NCBI GenBank assembly: GCA_963573315.1
Contig: OY752147.1
Location: 1 to 64,000, forward strand
Direction of reading: 5' to 3'
From: Entomortierella parvispora
Taxonomy: Eukaryota > Mortierellomycota > Mortierellomycetes > Mortierellales > Mortierellaceae
DNA length: 64,000 nt
Shown here: one piece after another, positions 22,823 to 36,935 of the stretch
Position numbering within the stretch: the stretch's first letter is position 1
How the letters are laid out: every line of letters starts with the position of its first letter
Translations under genes and position numbers: made by a program
Notes under the pieces: model-generated
Databases searched by the model: none
The model's input: the letters and a program-made list of their open reading frames with translations, nothing else
What the model was told of the DNA's origin: nothing

Positions 22823-23167
22823 TCAGTTGTACCAGTTGGGGCAAGTCCCGGGGCCTGTGGACGATCCAGAGGCACCGAAGGAGATGCTATTGACCCACTG
22901 TGCATTGCTGATACCACTGTTGCTGCTGATAGTCTGGTAGTTTCCAGTGCAGTCCGAGGTCGAGAACACTTTGATATTGCCTCCGTTGATTCCCTGAATA
23001 GTGGCCGTCTGAGTGCTGGCAAGACAGATGCAGGGACGGGTGCCGGCTGGCGCTGTCAACTTGAGCTTCTTTGATCCGTCGTTGTTAGCGATTTGAACTG
23101 CATAGTCCGCGACAACCATGCTGGCACACAAGGCGGCTGACAACAAGAAGAAGATGGATTTCTGCAT
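22823..23167 (-). CDS. Small secreted protein, paralogue A
   Basis: A single-exon gene for 114 residues. The N-terminus (MQKSIFFLLSAALCASMVVA) is a clear signal peptide. The mature part has few cysteines and the motif FSTSDCTGNY, followed by QWVNSISFGASG and a CPNWYN end. It is about 600 bp from a close paralogue on the same strand; the two share the order of motifs and most of the C-terminal 40 residues. I do not recognise the family with certainty. The repeated Gly/Asn-rich beta-strand-like pattern could be a small beta-sandwich. A role in secretion-borne interaction is inferred only from size, signal and tandem duplication. Confidence 0.8.
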   Translation of the reverse strand: MQKSIFFLLSAALCASMVVADYAVQIANNDGSKKLKLTAPAGTRPCICLASTQTATIQGINGGNIKVFSTSDCTGNYQTISSNSGISNAQWVNSISFGASGSSTGPGTCPNWYN

Positions 23168-23782
23168 TGCGATTTTAACTGAAGAAAAAACAAGGTGAAT
23201 ACAGGTATTCTTTCTCTTTCCAGTGTTGCTGGATGGACGGTTTACTCTGTAGGGAATGAAACACTTACTTTCGAGAGAAGGGGATTGATGGTTGAGGATG
23301 AGAGATGTTGAGCAAAGAAAAAGGACCATCCTTTTAAATGATGTAGGAGGACTGTTGGTCTGAGAGCCCAACGCGTAAAAGCGGCGTCTGTCAGTGGCTC
23401 AAAACAGGATCGGCGATCGATTTTGCTAAGGCAAGGACGGCGACATTCCGCCATCAGCGTCCACCTCTAATAGCTCAATTCTGCACTAGACTGTCATGTT
23501 CGGAAGACAAAGAACCTTCCGAGCCCACTTTTTGCCATTGACAAGCTAAAGTTCAAACTGGTCTAAAATCACGCCGCCTTCTGGCGAAATGGCCAAGAGC
23601 CAATATCATCGATCGAGGTCGATGGGAAATGAGAGCTCAAGAAAGAAAAAGAGTCTTTTGTGCAGCGAATGTTTATTGTGGCTTTTTATGGAAAAGCAAA
23701 CGAGGCTAGGCCTGCTGCAAGAACAGCTTGGAGAAAATGGATCCCAACGCGTCAAACTTGTCGCAGGCTGTGCACTTCCTCT
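23168..23782. promoter_or_regulatory. Spacer between the two secreted-protein paralogues
   Basis: This holds the promoter of paralogue A (to the right of its ATG) and the 3' region of paralogue B. I see no further gene. It includes a GATCGATCGA-like stretch near 23605 that I do not interpret. Confidence 0.4.
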
Positions 23783-24136
23783 TTAAGCAAAGTAGTTAGG
23801 GCAGCTCGCAGGGCCGGTAGAGGAGACACCGGAGGCGCCGAACGAGATACTGTTGACCCACTCGGCGTTGTTGATACCGCTGTTGCTGCCAATGGTGTCG
23901 TAGTTGCCAGTGCAGTCCGAGGTCGAGAAGGCGCGGATGAGGCCTCCGTTGCTGCCAGTGATGGAGGCAGTCTGAGTGTTCGTGAGGCACCAGCAGACAC
24001 GGGTGTTGTCGCCATTCTCTACGAGAATCTCCTGCGCTCCGGCCTTGTTAGTGAGGACCACGTAGTAAGGGGCACCGGCGAGGGCAGTACCAGCGAGGAC
24101 GACAGCCGAGAAAAGAGCGATGACGGTCTTCTGCAT
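23783..24136 (-). CDS. Small secreted protein, paralogue B
   Basis: A single-exon gene for 117 residues starting MQKTVIALFSAVVLAGTALA, a signal peptide. The mature chain has CWCLTNTQTASITG, FSTSDCTGNY and EWVNSISFGASG and ends SCPNYFA. It aligns along its length with the neighbour at 22823-23167, with one extra residue near the end, so the pair arose by tandem duplication. Codon use is C/G-biased at third positions, more so than in the neighbour, which may mean higher expression. No known catalytic motif is seen. Confidence 0.85.
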   Translation of the reverse strand: MQKTVIALFSAVVLAGTALAGAPYYVVLTNKAGAQEILVENGDNTRVCWCLTNTQTASITGSNGGLIRAFSTSDCTGNYDTIGSNSGINNAEWVNSISFGASGVSSTGPASCPNYFA

Positions 24137-25545
24137 TTTTGATGTTCTAATACGATCAATATCGAAAGACGGAGGCGATTAGTTTTCGGAGAAGCATACG
24201 GAAAACATTGGAAGGTATCGGGAGGTGTCAGTGGTTTCAGGAAGGATGAAGGGTGACATTTACTCTGTTAAGAATGAGGGTAGGAGGAGTGATGAGAAAG
24301 GAAGTTGCTTGATGGTGTCTTGTCGCCGAGGCGAGAACGGGGCTATTTATACAGACGAATCGACCTGAAGAGTTCAGAAGTGGACATATTGCTTCATCAG
24401 CATTTCATAGCCATGGCGAAGAACTGACCAACCAGTTATTTTCTGGGTTTAGGAATTGAGCTGCGATAGAAATGCAGGCAGCGGGCCGTCCATTAGTGTT
24501 TCTTGGTATCGGTTGAAGTGTTCAACGGCTTTCGCGTTCAAGGGGGGAATGTAGAAATGTATGCAGATGTGAAGACGACAAAAGGCGGCGTGCGTTTGTT
24601 TGTTGATTGTCTTCCTGGTTTTGCCTCATTTTAGTAATTGGGTGAGTTTGTTGTGGTCCACCAAACCAAGTTGACCACAGAGTTGGCGAAATGTGTCCAC
24701 GCAGATTGTTATCGTTGTGTTTGTTTATAAACCCTGGAGTCCCTGAGAAACAGTTAGCTTTGCCTTGGCCCTGATGCTCCCTGGAAGAAGGCGGTGTTCT
24801 TTGAGTTGCAATTGTTTGTAGCTACTGTACATAAAATGTGGCCAAGGCTCTCAAATAAGGAAAGATTTAGCCGCGAGAATCCCTTTGGTGCACGAACAAA
24901 ATAATAATTCCGTGTCCTTCTCTGCATGATACTGTTGCGCCGCAGGACGCAAGAAAAAAAACGGCCGAGACCGCCGTGCACATTACACAGCTTGTCTAGT
25001 TTCCATTTATCAACAGGGTAGCCAATACTTGATTGGTGAACAGGGCGGCGTCAACAAAAATAGGCGGGAAAAAACGCGAAATGGACGCGTCACGGCCGTG
25101 TGGTGTCAACAGCATTCCTGCCCACTCGGCTCGAGTCCATTTCGGGTCGGGCCTTCCTTGCGTAGAAGGGTTCAGCGGAGGTTCAGCCAATCATACAAGT
25201 CTTTGTGTAATGTAATATTGACTATCTTCCGAACTCCTGTACTATGTGGCTATGACTATGGCAAACGTGACGCGCCTTTGTCCACAATAATATTAAAAAA
25301 AAGGGAAGACACAACGACAATGACGAGGATAATCAAATGAATAGAAACTACATGTGGATACAGCTGACGATTGCCGCGAATGGATAAATGGGTGTTTCAA
25401 GAATAAGCTATTACATGACATTCTACAGAGTAGCTAAAGTTATAAAATTGTGCAGTGTTTTCGCTGTGGTGATTTCTATGAAAGTTAGCCCCACTTGATG
25501 GCTCATTGGTAAGCTATGAAGCTATTAAACCAGTCAGTCTGCCGA
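24137..25545. other. Intergenic region, no gene seen
   Basis: About 1.4 kb. The part next to 24136 must carry the promoter of paralogue B. The remainder has only short frames and no repeat I can identify. Confidence 0.45.
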
Positions 25546-25971
25546 CTACTTGCTAGGGTTTCCGTAAGGGCCTGAGGTAACGCAGTACTGGATGTCATTG
25601 CCACCACTGCAGCGTCCGGGGTATAGAGAGCCAGTGCAAGTTGAGATAGGAACATATTGACCGCCACGGGGGTTGGCATTGGACTGCGTGCAAGTTCCAT
25701 AGGTGCAGCACTTGACATCTGCGGGATCATTGCGGCAGGCCCCCGACACGTAGCTTCCACTGCTGCCGGATCAATCGCTGGTGCTAGAAATTGGATAGCA
25801 AGCATGTGTATCAGTATCAAGCAGGGCATCAGAACGTCAGTATTGCGGATGCACAACCAACGATACATACTGGATACAGATTCCAGACTGGCCGTTGTTG
25901 CGGCAGGTGTTCTGGCCCATGACCGAAGCTGCCAAGAGAGCGATGGAAATGAGTCTGAAAGTGGAATGCAT
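25546..25971 (-). pseudogene. Cysteine-rich small secreted protein with an in-frame TGA at a cysteine position
   Basis: Exon 1 (25971-25871) encodes MHSTFRLISIALLAASVMGQ, a signal peptide, then a short NTCRNNGQSGICI stretch. A GTATGT donor follows. The first good acceptor (TTCTAG at 25789-25784) opens exon 2 at 25783, which reads HTSD, TGA (25773-25771), SGSSGSY and on to CRNDPADVKCCTYGTC. The domain C-I-x-T-S-x-C-S-G-x-S-Y-x-x-x-C...CC is common in secreted fungal proteins and beside lysozyme or peptidase domains. The TGA falls exactly on one of its cysteines. Either this is a nonsense mutation, or splicing uses the CAG just downstream and skips the TGA in frame, giving a variant lacking that cysteine. 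The rest of the frame is intact to the TAG at 25546. Confidence 0.6.
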
Positions 25972-26851
25972 GTTGTTGTCTTTGTGGGGTGGGGGGTGGA
26001 GTGGATGTGGAGTTCAGGATCTGATGTTGAGTGTGGGAGAGCTTCGATGTAGACTTTTAGCCACTATGAACTGCGGCAGTAATTGGATGTGCAACTTCTA
26101 AAAGACGTTGCACCTGCTTCATTCCTGAGCCGGCACACCGTTGCCAGTGGCCCTCGGTCTTCATGCCGATGTGTCAATTTCAACCTTGATTCCTTGGATG
26201 GCGAACATATTCGCCCCCAATAGGGAGCAGCCAATCCTTCTGCCTTCTCAGGTAAGAAAGCTCTCTATTCTGCAAAATCATGCCAGCCGTGGTTGCACAG
26301 CGGGATGCGGCGTATTTTGGCACCCTGTAAACCTTGTTTAGGTGCGTCTCATAGCACGCCGCCGTTGTTTGTGGTAGCGAAAGCTAGTAAAGAAAGAAAA
26401 CTCTCTCCAACCCGCACCCGTTTCCCAGGAAAGGCCATTTTTTTATATTCTAGGCCACGGATTGATTGATCCTGGGCTGTGTCGACTTTTATCTTGTGCA
26501 TGTGCGCGAATTGACTTGTTCCTGGCGCGCACTCCTGTTACATGTTGCGTCCAAATGAGGAATTTTCCCTTGATGAATGTAAAACCCTCATTACTTCCCC
26601 GGGCCAAATGAGGCTTGCCACCATCTGACATGGGCTTTTGATATTGAACAAAACACGGCAACTTATCCGTTCCCAGCACGCCGACAATCTACAACAAACA
26701 GAAGTAGCGATAAGATTGTCGACAAAACCTGAAAGTCGATTGATCGCGGAGCGGACGCGTTGGAGCTCTTGGACCAGTAGATGTTCACGGCGCTCTGTGA
26801 GGATATCAATTCGAATAGACTGGGATTGGCTGGATATGTTTATTGTATTGA
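25972..26851. other. Intergenic region, no gene seen
   Basis: Promoter side of the cysteine-rich gene on the left and 3' flank of the RINGv gene on the right. Only short frames with no domain. Confidence 0.45.
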
Positions 26852-28828
26852 CTACTGGACCTCCAATACCATCATTTCAGCCTTGGCCAGAACGCGCCGC
26901 GACACTCTATTCACTAACTGATAGGTCATGTAGACCGACTTGAACAAACCAAAAATAAGAGCCACGACAAGGAGAACACCTCCAATGCCCCCCTCCCTCT
27001 GTCGCTCACCTCCTTGTCTCCTGCCGCCTAGGCCGAACCCTCCAATCCTGAAAACGCCGCCTCCGCCCCCCATCCAGATTGTAGAGAGGATTAGCTGAAG
27101 GAATCCAATGCAGCTCACAAAGAACGACCCAAAGACCATGTGCGACTTGTCAATCTTGAATACCGCTCTTAGCGTCTCTGGTGTCTTGAAGATGACCAGG
27201 TCGTGTTTCAGTTGCAAGAGCTGGTCATCATCGAATTCGTCCCTAAATGCCACAAACAGATTAGTTCAAAGTAAAGAGATACACTTTAGTGCTAGTCCTT
27301 CGTGGTAGACATACAAGTCAGCTGGGTATATAAACTCGTGGGATCCATCCATGGTCAGGTAAAGCAGCAACTTCATTGCAAATCCGGCAGCAAAAACAAC
27401 GGCAGCAAAAACAACGATGGTCAACAGAAAGGTCGCTAGAGGATGCGCCAGATATCGGGCAAGACTTGTTCGCCGGAATGAAAATGAATATTTGCACGTG
27501 TCGCACTTGTAATGGCTTTCACGTTTTGGGCTTCTTGTTCGCCATGCGTTCAGGCTAGGGATAGAGGAATGAATGTGGCCAAGCATTAGATTTGTGCAAG
27601 TGCTTACTTCCTAGGCATTCCTTGGGTCACATTCTAATTAGAGTGGTGCTCACCATTCCACATGAACATATTTCATAGATCCTTTACAGAGACAGGGTGA
27701 AATAAGTCGTCCAAGTGTGTCCTCTTCATCAGCCCCTCCCAGGCAGATCCTGCACTGACGCTCTTCCAGAGGAACTTGTGCAGCCCCTTCAGTGCTTCCT
27801 GTGGGCCTATATTCCGGGATCTCGGCGTCCAGGCCCAGATTCAGACCGCCTGGCATGGTTGATGTTGGCGCTCGTGTATTCGTGCTGTGATGACTCTCCA
27901 GAACAGTTGTTCTTGTAGGGCGGGCTCTAGAAGATGGCTCTTCAACCAAATCTCTCTCACTTTCTGAGCTCGTCCGTGCATCCTCTACCGTAGTTCTGTA
28001 GGTCGTCCGCCGTCGAAAGGAAGGAGATGAACTTTCAGATTGCTGTGGGTTACCTTGCCTAGGTACTTCTGCGGTCGCGGTCGTGGTCGTTGGAGCATCA
28101 ACGAGGATCTTGCCAACATGCAAATAAGTGGATCCTTGACTTGATACATCGCCGGTGTTATTGTCGCCAGAGTTCCCAACAGAGTCGATGCCAGCTCCGA
28201 CAGACGAAGACTCTGATGCCAGGGAGTCGTCTTGATCGTCGCTGCTTCCAACCTGAACAAAGTCGGAAAACGAAGGGCTCGTGATGGCTGGGATCCCTAC
28301 GTCAAGACCCATATCTCCAAGCGCTGTGGAGGACAGATCCTGCTCCGTAAATGATGGGGTGTCGCTGCCTGTTCTCGAGTCGGTGGGCGTGAGAGAATGA
28401 AAACCAGAGACGCTGGAGAGAGAGTTCTTGCGCGACTGGTCCGCAGACGGGTTCAGCAGCGAGTACTCAGACTCAGAAGAGGCCGTGGGGGAGGCCGATC
28501 CTGGCGCCTGACTATCTTGGCGATGCAGCCCTTCTTCCTGAAGCAAGGCGTGCGTGGTCGAGGGAATGTCAAGCATTAAGGATGTGGAGGGTGAGAGCGA
28601 GGGGACAAGGTGGTCGTCCTCATTATCAAGAGCAGTTGTGGAATCGGGCCGGGAAGAGGAGCGCGAGGATTCCGTGACAGAGACAGAGACAGAGGTGTCC
28701 CCAGCGGACTTGTCCATGTCGAGCCATTCTTCGTCCAGGAGCCCGTCATAGTCCTCCGGGTCACTGTGATTGCCGACGACCTGCTGCAAGTCCGCGGGCG
28801 GGCCATGGCCCCGAGGTTGCTGGTCCAT
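26852..28828 (-). CDS. RINGv (MARCH-type) membrane E3 ubiquitin ligase
   Basis: Exons 28828-27654, 27554-27315 and 27242-26852 join to 601 residues. The first 370 or so residues are acidic, Ser/Thr-rich and probably disordered. A RING-CH finger follows, split by intron 1: CRICLGG, then CLCKGSMKYVHVEC, then CDTCKY, giving the C4HC3 order of RINGv domains. Three membrane spans come after it: TIVVFAAVVFAAG, then FGSFFVSCIGFLQLILS, then GVLLVVALIFGLF. A Gly-rich loop (GGGGG) lies between the last two. Such proteins ubiquitinate membrane proteins in the ER, Golgi or endosomes; the substrate is unknown. The gene is divergent from the prolyl-tRNA synthetase gene, 418 bp away. Confidence 0.88.
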
Positions 28829-29246
28829 GTTCTTGGTAGCGGTGGCGGTGGTAGAAGTGATGGTGGGCAGTAGCAGTAGTAGCAGTAGAATGCAGCTATG
28901 AGTCAGATGGAAAGAAGGGGAGGGCACACAAAGAACAAAGAACCCTCCCGCAGGGCTCATTCCAGAGTAAAAACAAGTGAGAATAAAAATCGACCGGTTA
29001 TTCCAGCTGCGGGCACATGGTCCTCATGCATGCAACAGCTATCCAAGGTGAGTCATCTGTCCGCAGGAGTCTTCCTGCAATAAATAAAGCGGGGTTTTTT
29101 TGCCTCCCATTTTTCCCAAGAACAAAGCTCATCCATATACACAGCGCCCCTTAATCACCTTCAATCTGTTTTGTTTCCCTCTCTTCCCCTCTTCATCAGT
29201 CCTCTTCCAATCATTAGTCGTCTCCATCGCCACCTCCAACGCAACC
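28829..29246. promoter_or_regulatory. Divergent promoter region, RINGv gene and prolyl-tRNA synthetase
   Basis: 418 bp separate the two start codons, so this must hold both promoters. The right end is rich in C and T before the synthetase start. No gene is seen in it. Confidence 0.55.
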
Positions 29247-31628
<2,382 letters not shown>

Positions 31629-31702
31629 AGCCTCTCCCTCTTTCTCATGTGCATGGACTTTGCGGTGAGACGTTGGAAGTGGAATAGTGTTCAGTAGGCA
31701 GG

Positions 31703-31744
31703 AATAAATGTATCGAAAGTTTTGTATAGTTTTGGACCTTTATT
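31703..31744. terminator. Facing poly(A) signals between convergent genes
   Basis: AATAAA at 31703-31708 serves the synthetase on the plus strand. TTTATT at 31739-31744 is AATAAA for the Thp1/PCID2 gene on the minus strand. Cleavage usually falls 10-30 nt downstream of the signal, so the two 3' UTRs probably overlap. Confidence 0.55.
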
Positions 31745-31746
31745 TG

Positions 31747-33613
31747 TTATGCCTCTTCCATCACAGAGACGGAGTGAATCGTGGGGAACGGGTTCCTGCT
31801 TCCAAGCACAAGAATCTTTTTCGCGGAGTGTATATACCCTTTGATATAGCCCTATGTTTGTTGTCCAATGTTCCATTTGTGTTAGCTTTCACCATATAGA
31901 CTGAGCATAGCAGCAGCAACAGGTAAAGGTATTGGCGAAGCAACCTACCTGATCCAGCAGCGATGCTGCAATACACTCCACGTCTCCAATATCATAAGTT
32001 GGGTCCCCTGTCAGGCCCCGGACAACGTTCAAGAGAGCCGGCAGCTGGACTCGAAGTTGGGTGTCTGATGGACTACGTGATACGATACAGACTTTTCGGA
32101 TCAGTGATCTCCAGCACAGGACCACCAGCTTTTCCTTCAGCAAAAAGAAAAGCTCCTTCTTGACAAGCCAGCTCATTAGGTCAGGGGAATTCAAGGATTT
32201 GTTCAAGAGTTCAAGGTTTCCGACTCTAACAGCATGCATCAGAGGTGCAAAATATGGCTCAAGATCATACATCTGAAGCAGCTGTTGGGAAGGAAACCGT
32301 CCCAAACAGAGACGACATGCAGTCAAGTATATAAGAATCAATCGGCTGTTTCTGTAAATGACTTCGTTCTCGCCAGGGTCCGGACTTGGTGCTGGACAGT
32401 TCCTAAAGGCAAACGCCAGATGTGCCTCTGCTCGTCGAAGATCCAGCTGATAGAGACTGTAGCGTCCAAGATAATACCGATGCGTCACTTGCTGGCTCAT
32501 GGGGTAATCTGACAACTGGGCGCCAGAGTTTGCAATGTTGGCCAAGGTAGTCGGCATGAGGCGAGTTGAACGAAGCTATGCGGTGAATTGATACAAGCGC
32601 GTTTGAAGATGTCAGAATATTGATATTGAAGGGAGCACAGATCAAACCAATTATTTCACAATGGGACAAAGCAGCTTACCTTGAAGTACGCGCGGAATGT
32701 CAGGTTTGACACGTAATAGACTGCCATTTTTTTCGACTCTTCGAGAGGATTCGGAACCCTGAGAAAAAGAGGTGAAATATAGCGATTAGAACATACAGTT
32801 AGATGTAGTGTGGGGCGTTGTGTCAGATGAAGATCCAAAGGTGGTTACCTGTCACTGATAACAATATTGAGTACTCTTGTAAGATGTTTGGCGGCGGCAT
32901 CACTGATCTTGAGTTTTTTCGCCTTTGGCTGTTCTTTGTCTGCCTGTAGTAGATAGCAAAGGTGGAACATTACGATGTCAGCACTTTGCTTTGAGGAAAT
33001 GTTTTTTTTTTTTTTGGTAGGGTATTTTGCCCCGCTGTCCTCAACCCATTCCTGTTGAATCTTACCAAAACTGCCCAATCGACTAAAGAATAAGACAAGT
33101 TCATGAGCAATGGAGTCAACCATTGAGCATCCTGTGCTGTGAATAAAACAAGAAATGATCTAGCAGTGCAAGGAGATGTTTTATCAGTGGCAGTTCGTCA
33201 GAGCTACTTTGACAAGCCTGCAATATCTTGTCCTTACCCATAGCAGTTGGATAAAAGCTCATAGACATCGACAAAGGAGGAGGTATCGAGCGCCGAGGCA
33301 ATACTAAAAATCAGATAGTTTGTAGTGAAATCACGAAGCTGTCTTGAATCGGGAATGACTTCCTGCACAAGTGTTCGTATTGAAGTCTCTGATAACTAAA
33401 ATGTATCGGGGTGGATCAGTCAATCGATAGTTGGATAGAGGCACGACTCAATTCACTGCCACGGACTTCTGGACATACGGGGTATAGCGCCTTGTGGAGC
33501 TCACTAAGGTCAGGGTTATCTTCCTCGAGCATGATCAGATTGCAGATGCCATTCCTGTCTTTTTGGCTGAATGCCTTGACAATCTGTCGAACAAACTGTC
33601 GAATGTCCTGCAT
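31747..33613 (-). CDS. TREX-2 subunit Thp1/PCID2-like PCI-domain protein
   Basis: A multi-exon gene. The start, MQDIRQFVRQIVKAF, is in exon 33613-33479. Later exons carry LRDFTTNYLIFSIASALD, a Lys-rich stretch and ESKKMAVYYVSNLTFRAYFKV. The PCI block has VTHRYYLGRYSLYQLDLRRAEAHL (about 32490-32430), RLILIYLTACRLCLGRFP and DVECIAASLLDQ. The last exon (31851-31747) gives GYIKGYIHSAKKILVL and ends near NPFPTIH, matching the conserved C-terminus of PCID2. Thp1/PCID2 pairs with Sac3 in the TREX-2 complex, which couples transcription to mRNA export at the nuclear pore. Boundaries between about 33236 and 33120 and around 32870-32600 are uncertain. It is convergent with the synthetase gene and divergent from EME1. 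Confidence 0.85.
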
Positions 33614-33954
33614 GTTTGAGCTCTTGTCAGAAACGCGAATTCCTGTGGCGATGTGACGGCAGACAAGGACAAGAAGGAGTGAATGATCCGATTCTGGCCT
33701 CAGAGAATGGACAGGCGCGGGATTGTCTCTGAAGGAGATGAGACAGAAAGAAAGAAGGCGGGAGCAGGCACTTGGTGGCAAAAGGACGAGATTCGCGATC
33801 GTGGCTTGGGCCATTTCTGGGCCCGATTCAGGAACCCTGGACGGACAACTTCATAGCTTTCTTGATGGTCGGATCTTTTCCTTCGCATCGTTCATTGCTT
33901 CTTTCTCTCTATCGCTCATTGGCACCCTCGTCTTTCCGCTCCAGCAAGCTCGCC
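33614..33954. promoter_or_regulatory. Divergent promoter region, Thp1/PCID2 and EME1
   Basis: 341 bp separate the two ATG codons. Frames on both strands continue into this interval from each side, so either start could lie further upstream. The starts chosen fit the usual N-termini of the families best. Confidence 0.5.
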
Positions 33955-36660
33955 ATGAACTCGCCGACTTCGCAACGTGAGATGCCTTCGAATCTTCAGC
34001 TGCTGGACATGGCGCGTGAAGTCCTGCTGGTCTGTTGCGACAAATCTCTCGGCGATATTCTCCAGGACTTGGCAATGACGCGTAGCAGCGAGATTACCAT
34101 CAATCGGATCTTTGATGGCCAAGTAATGTCAAATTGAATGCATCTTCAAGCAGTCGATGCCCTCTGTCTAACGCGCGACAACTCTCTCATTCTCCACATA
34201 GTTTCTTTCTCCACTGACCCCATCACTAGCAACTGCGCCGACAGTAGCACGGGCGCCTCGCGTGATGCCTCCTGACGAAAAGGTGGTCGACTTGATCTCC
34301 AGCTCGGAAGATGAGGATCCAATCAAGGACGAGTTTGGGCCTCGTCGCCTTCAGAAACCCAAACCAGGACCTAACCATGACACTTTCAATCTGGAAGATG
34401 TGCTTGGCCACCGAATGTATGGCGAAAAGGACCGAATCAAAGATCGGCCAGCGATGAAAAAGGAGGACTCCTGGCCGATTGAGGCAGAAACTCCCTATGA
34501 TAATATGGACGACTACCAACCCTGGCACGACGATAACTACATGAGAGAAGACTCGCCTCCTCGGGATGAATCAAGGGAACCAACCGCCATTGACCTACAA
34601 TTCAATCCGAGAAAGAAATGGGAAAAGTCGAGCAAAAAGACTGCTGCAGGATCTCTTCCAGAGCAGGACCCTCTTGATGATTGGGACTTTGATGTTCCTG
34701 AACCAACTCGAGCATCTGCGATTCTAGACCGACCCTCCCAACAGGCGTCGAAGACAACCAAGTCAATTGGAGCGACATCAACGTCTCAACGGGTAGCCAG
34801 TACAAAAGTCCCTACCTTGGACTGGTCTGACGACGACCTCGATTGGACACGAACCTCTCAATACTCGCCTCCTCCTGTTTCTAGACGAAGGTCCCCTTTA
34901 CCTTCCGATTTACTGGCCACTGCCTCGGACACTGGGCGTTACAGAGAAAATTCCGATGATCGGCCGCACAGTACCCCAAAGTCGCCAAAGTCACAAAATT
35001 GGGACGATATTGCCAACTCCAGTCTAAGCCCGCCAACTATGTTTCAGGATGATACAGACAGCGAACAAGAGCTGCTGATGCTAGATGTCTTTTCTGGGAA
35101 TCCAAAAAGGAAAGGGATGAAATCTCGCTCAGGCTCTCGCCTGAATCAAGCCAAAAAACGGCCTCGCGCCTCGACACCTGATCTCCACGAATGGGATATA
35201 GATGAGGGGAATTCTGCCTCTGGATCATTACAGGATGAAATTACGAAGAAATCGAGCCGTGCTCGGACGATTGACGATGATATTTCCAATGAATCGAAAG
35301 AGGAAAAGCGAAAGGAGAGGGAAGCAGCTGCTACTGCAAGGAAAGCAGCCAAGGAGGCGGAGCAACGGCGTAAACGCGAGAAAAAGGAGCAGGCAAAGAA
35401 GGAGAAGGAGAAGGAACGCCTAGCCGAGAAGAAAGCAGCTCGGGACATGAAGATCGCTAATCGATTGACTACAAAGGCAGAAGGCGTCAAAGAGATGATC
35501 CTCTGTATAGATGAAACTCTGTTGACAACAGGCTTTGGTCAGGCGACTCAAGATTATTTAACTATGTTGGACTGTCATATCCAAAAACAGCGGACAGTGC
35601 CCGGGGACAATATCGACCCTTCAACAGGACAGAACATTATGTTTTGGCGTCGTACAGTCAAGTCTCGATTCGATGAGGAGCAAGATATGTTTGTGCTACT
35701 CCAGACTCCAGAGATCGACTTGGAACCTTTTGCTCTGATCTACATATCGGGAAGTGATTTTGCAGCGATGATTCAACAGGGCCGTCTGAGGCCAGAACTT
35801 GCGTCCCTAAAACGAGAACTGAGAATCCGTGTCAACAAGGAAAAAATGAAACAACTGCATGAAAATCCTGAGAGGGACGCAAGACTTGCGGACAAGCAGA
35901 AACAGCGCGTCATTTACCTCATTGACGGACTGGAAGCCCATCTCCGAAGTCTCAAAAAGGTGACAACCAAGAAATTCCAACAAGCAGTGCTGGCCGATAT
36001 GGGGCATCAGCAAGCAGGCCCTCATAGCTCCGTGGATCAAGCATCGACAGTGGATGAGGAGCGTATCGAGCAGGAGCTGCTGTGGCTGCAGTTGGAGCAA
36101 GACTGTCTGGTCATGCACGCCGAAGATGATGATGAGTCTGCGCTGATACTTGTGAGCCTGACAGAACAAATAGGCCTTCGTCCTTACAAGTAAGTGCGGG
36201 TGGTATTTTCCTTAAACAGGATTCCGCTGAAGATTGATCAAAGTTCTAATGCCTCTTATTTTTCCAATCTAGAGAGTCTCGCAAGTCAAAACTGAACGTC
36301 TGTGTGGAAGGCATCAAATCAGGAACGGACCCTTCCGATACTTGGTCCAAGAGTCTCCAAGAGATTCGTATGGTGACTGCTGCCGTAGCCAACTCAATTG
36401 TGGAAGAATATCCGACTCTTAAGTGTCTTTACGAAGGATACCGCAAATGTAAAACACGTCAGGAAGCGGAGCAAATGCTCGAAGGAATTGTGGTATGTCT
36501 TGTGAGAGAGAATTAGCCTTGCCTCTGGATCTTTTTTTTTAACTTGTGTTTTTTGTGGTTTTCGCTGCAGGTTTCTGGTCGACGATCTCTTGGCAGGTTT
36601 CTGTCGCGGAAGATCTTTGACGTATTTATGAGCGAGGATCCAAACATGGCCGTATCCTAA
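33955..36660 (+). CDS. EME1: EME1/Mms4-like subunit of the MUS81 structure-specific endonuclease
   Basis: Exons 33955-34122, 34202-36189, 36273-36492 and 36571-36660 join to 821 residues. EME1 is the non-catalytic partner of MUS81, cutting recombination and stalled-fork intermediates in the nucleus. The N-terminus has a short helical domain ending TINRIFDGQ. A consensus SUMO-interacting motif (VVDLISSSEDED, about residues 84-95) follows, then a long acidic disordered stretch. A coiled coil rich in Lys, Glu and Ala (about 430-480) precedes the inactive ERCC4-type nuclease fold (EMILCIDETLL, about 487, then ALIYISGSDFAAMI). The helix-hairpin-helix end has CLYEGYRKCKTRQEAEQML. The ERKxxxD catalytic motif of the active subunit is absent, as expected for EME1. 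Confidence 0.85.
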
Positions 36661-36935
36661 ATAAAGGATTAAGTCGGAAAATTGAAATGAGAACACTTTC
36701 ATATTTCATGTCAAACCTGATTCGCAACTAGGATCAGTTTCTTGTTCTTTCGTTTTATATTTTTGATCTCAGCTTACGGATTAGAGTAGGCCCTTAAGCG
36801 CTTCGACTTTAGCAAATGTCATTTCCATCCACACAACAATCAGAACAAATCCATCGACGAGACTACCAGGAATCAACGGACGAAGTACATCACTGCAAGC
36901 CCTACACCCCAATACCTTCGAACATAGAATCTAGC

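Noticed and set aside
25546..25971. Selenocysteine as the preferred reading of the in-frame TGA
   Set aside because: No SECIS-like structure was identified by eye, and both a nonsense mutation and a nearby alternative acceptor explain it more simply; kept only as a testable option.
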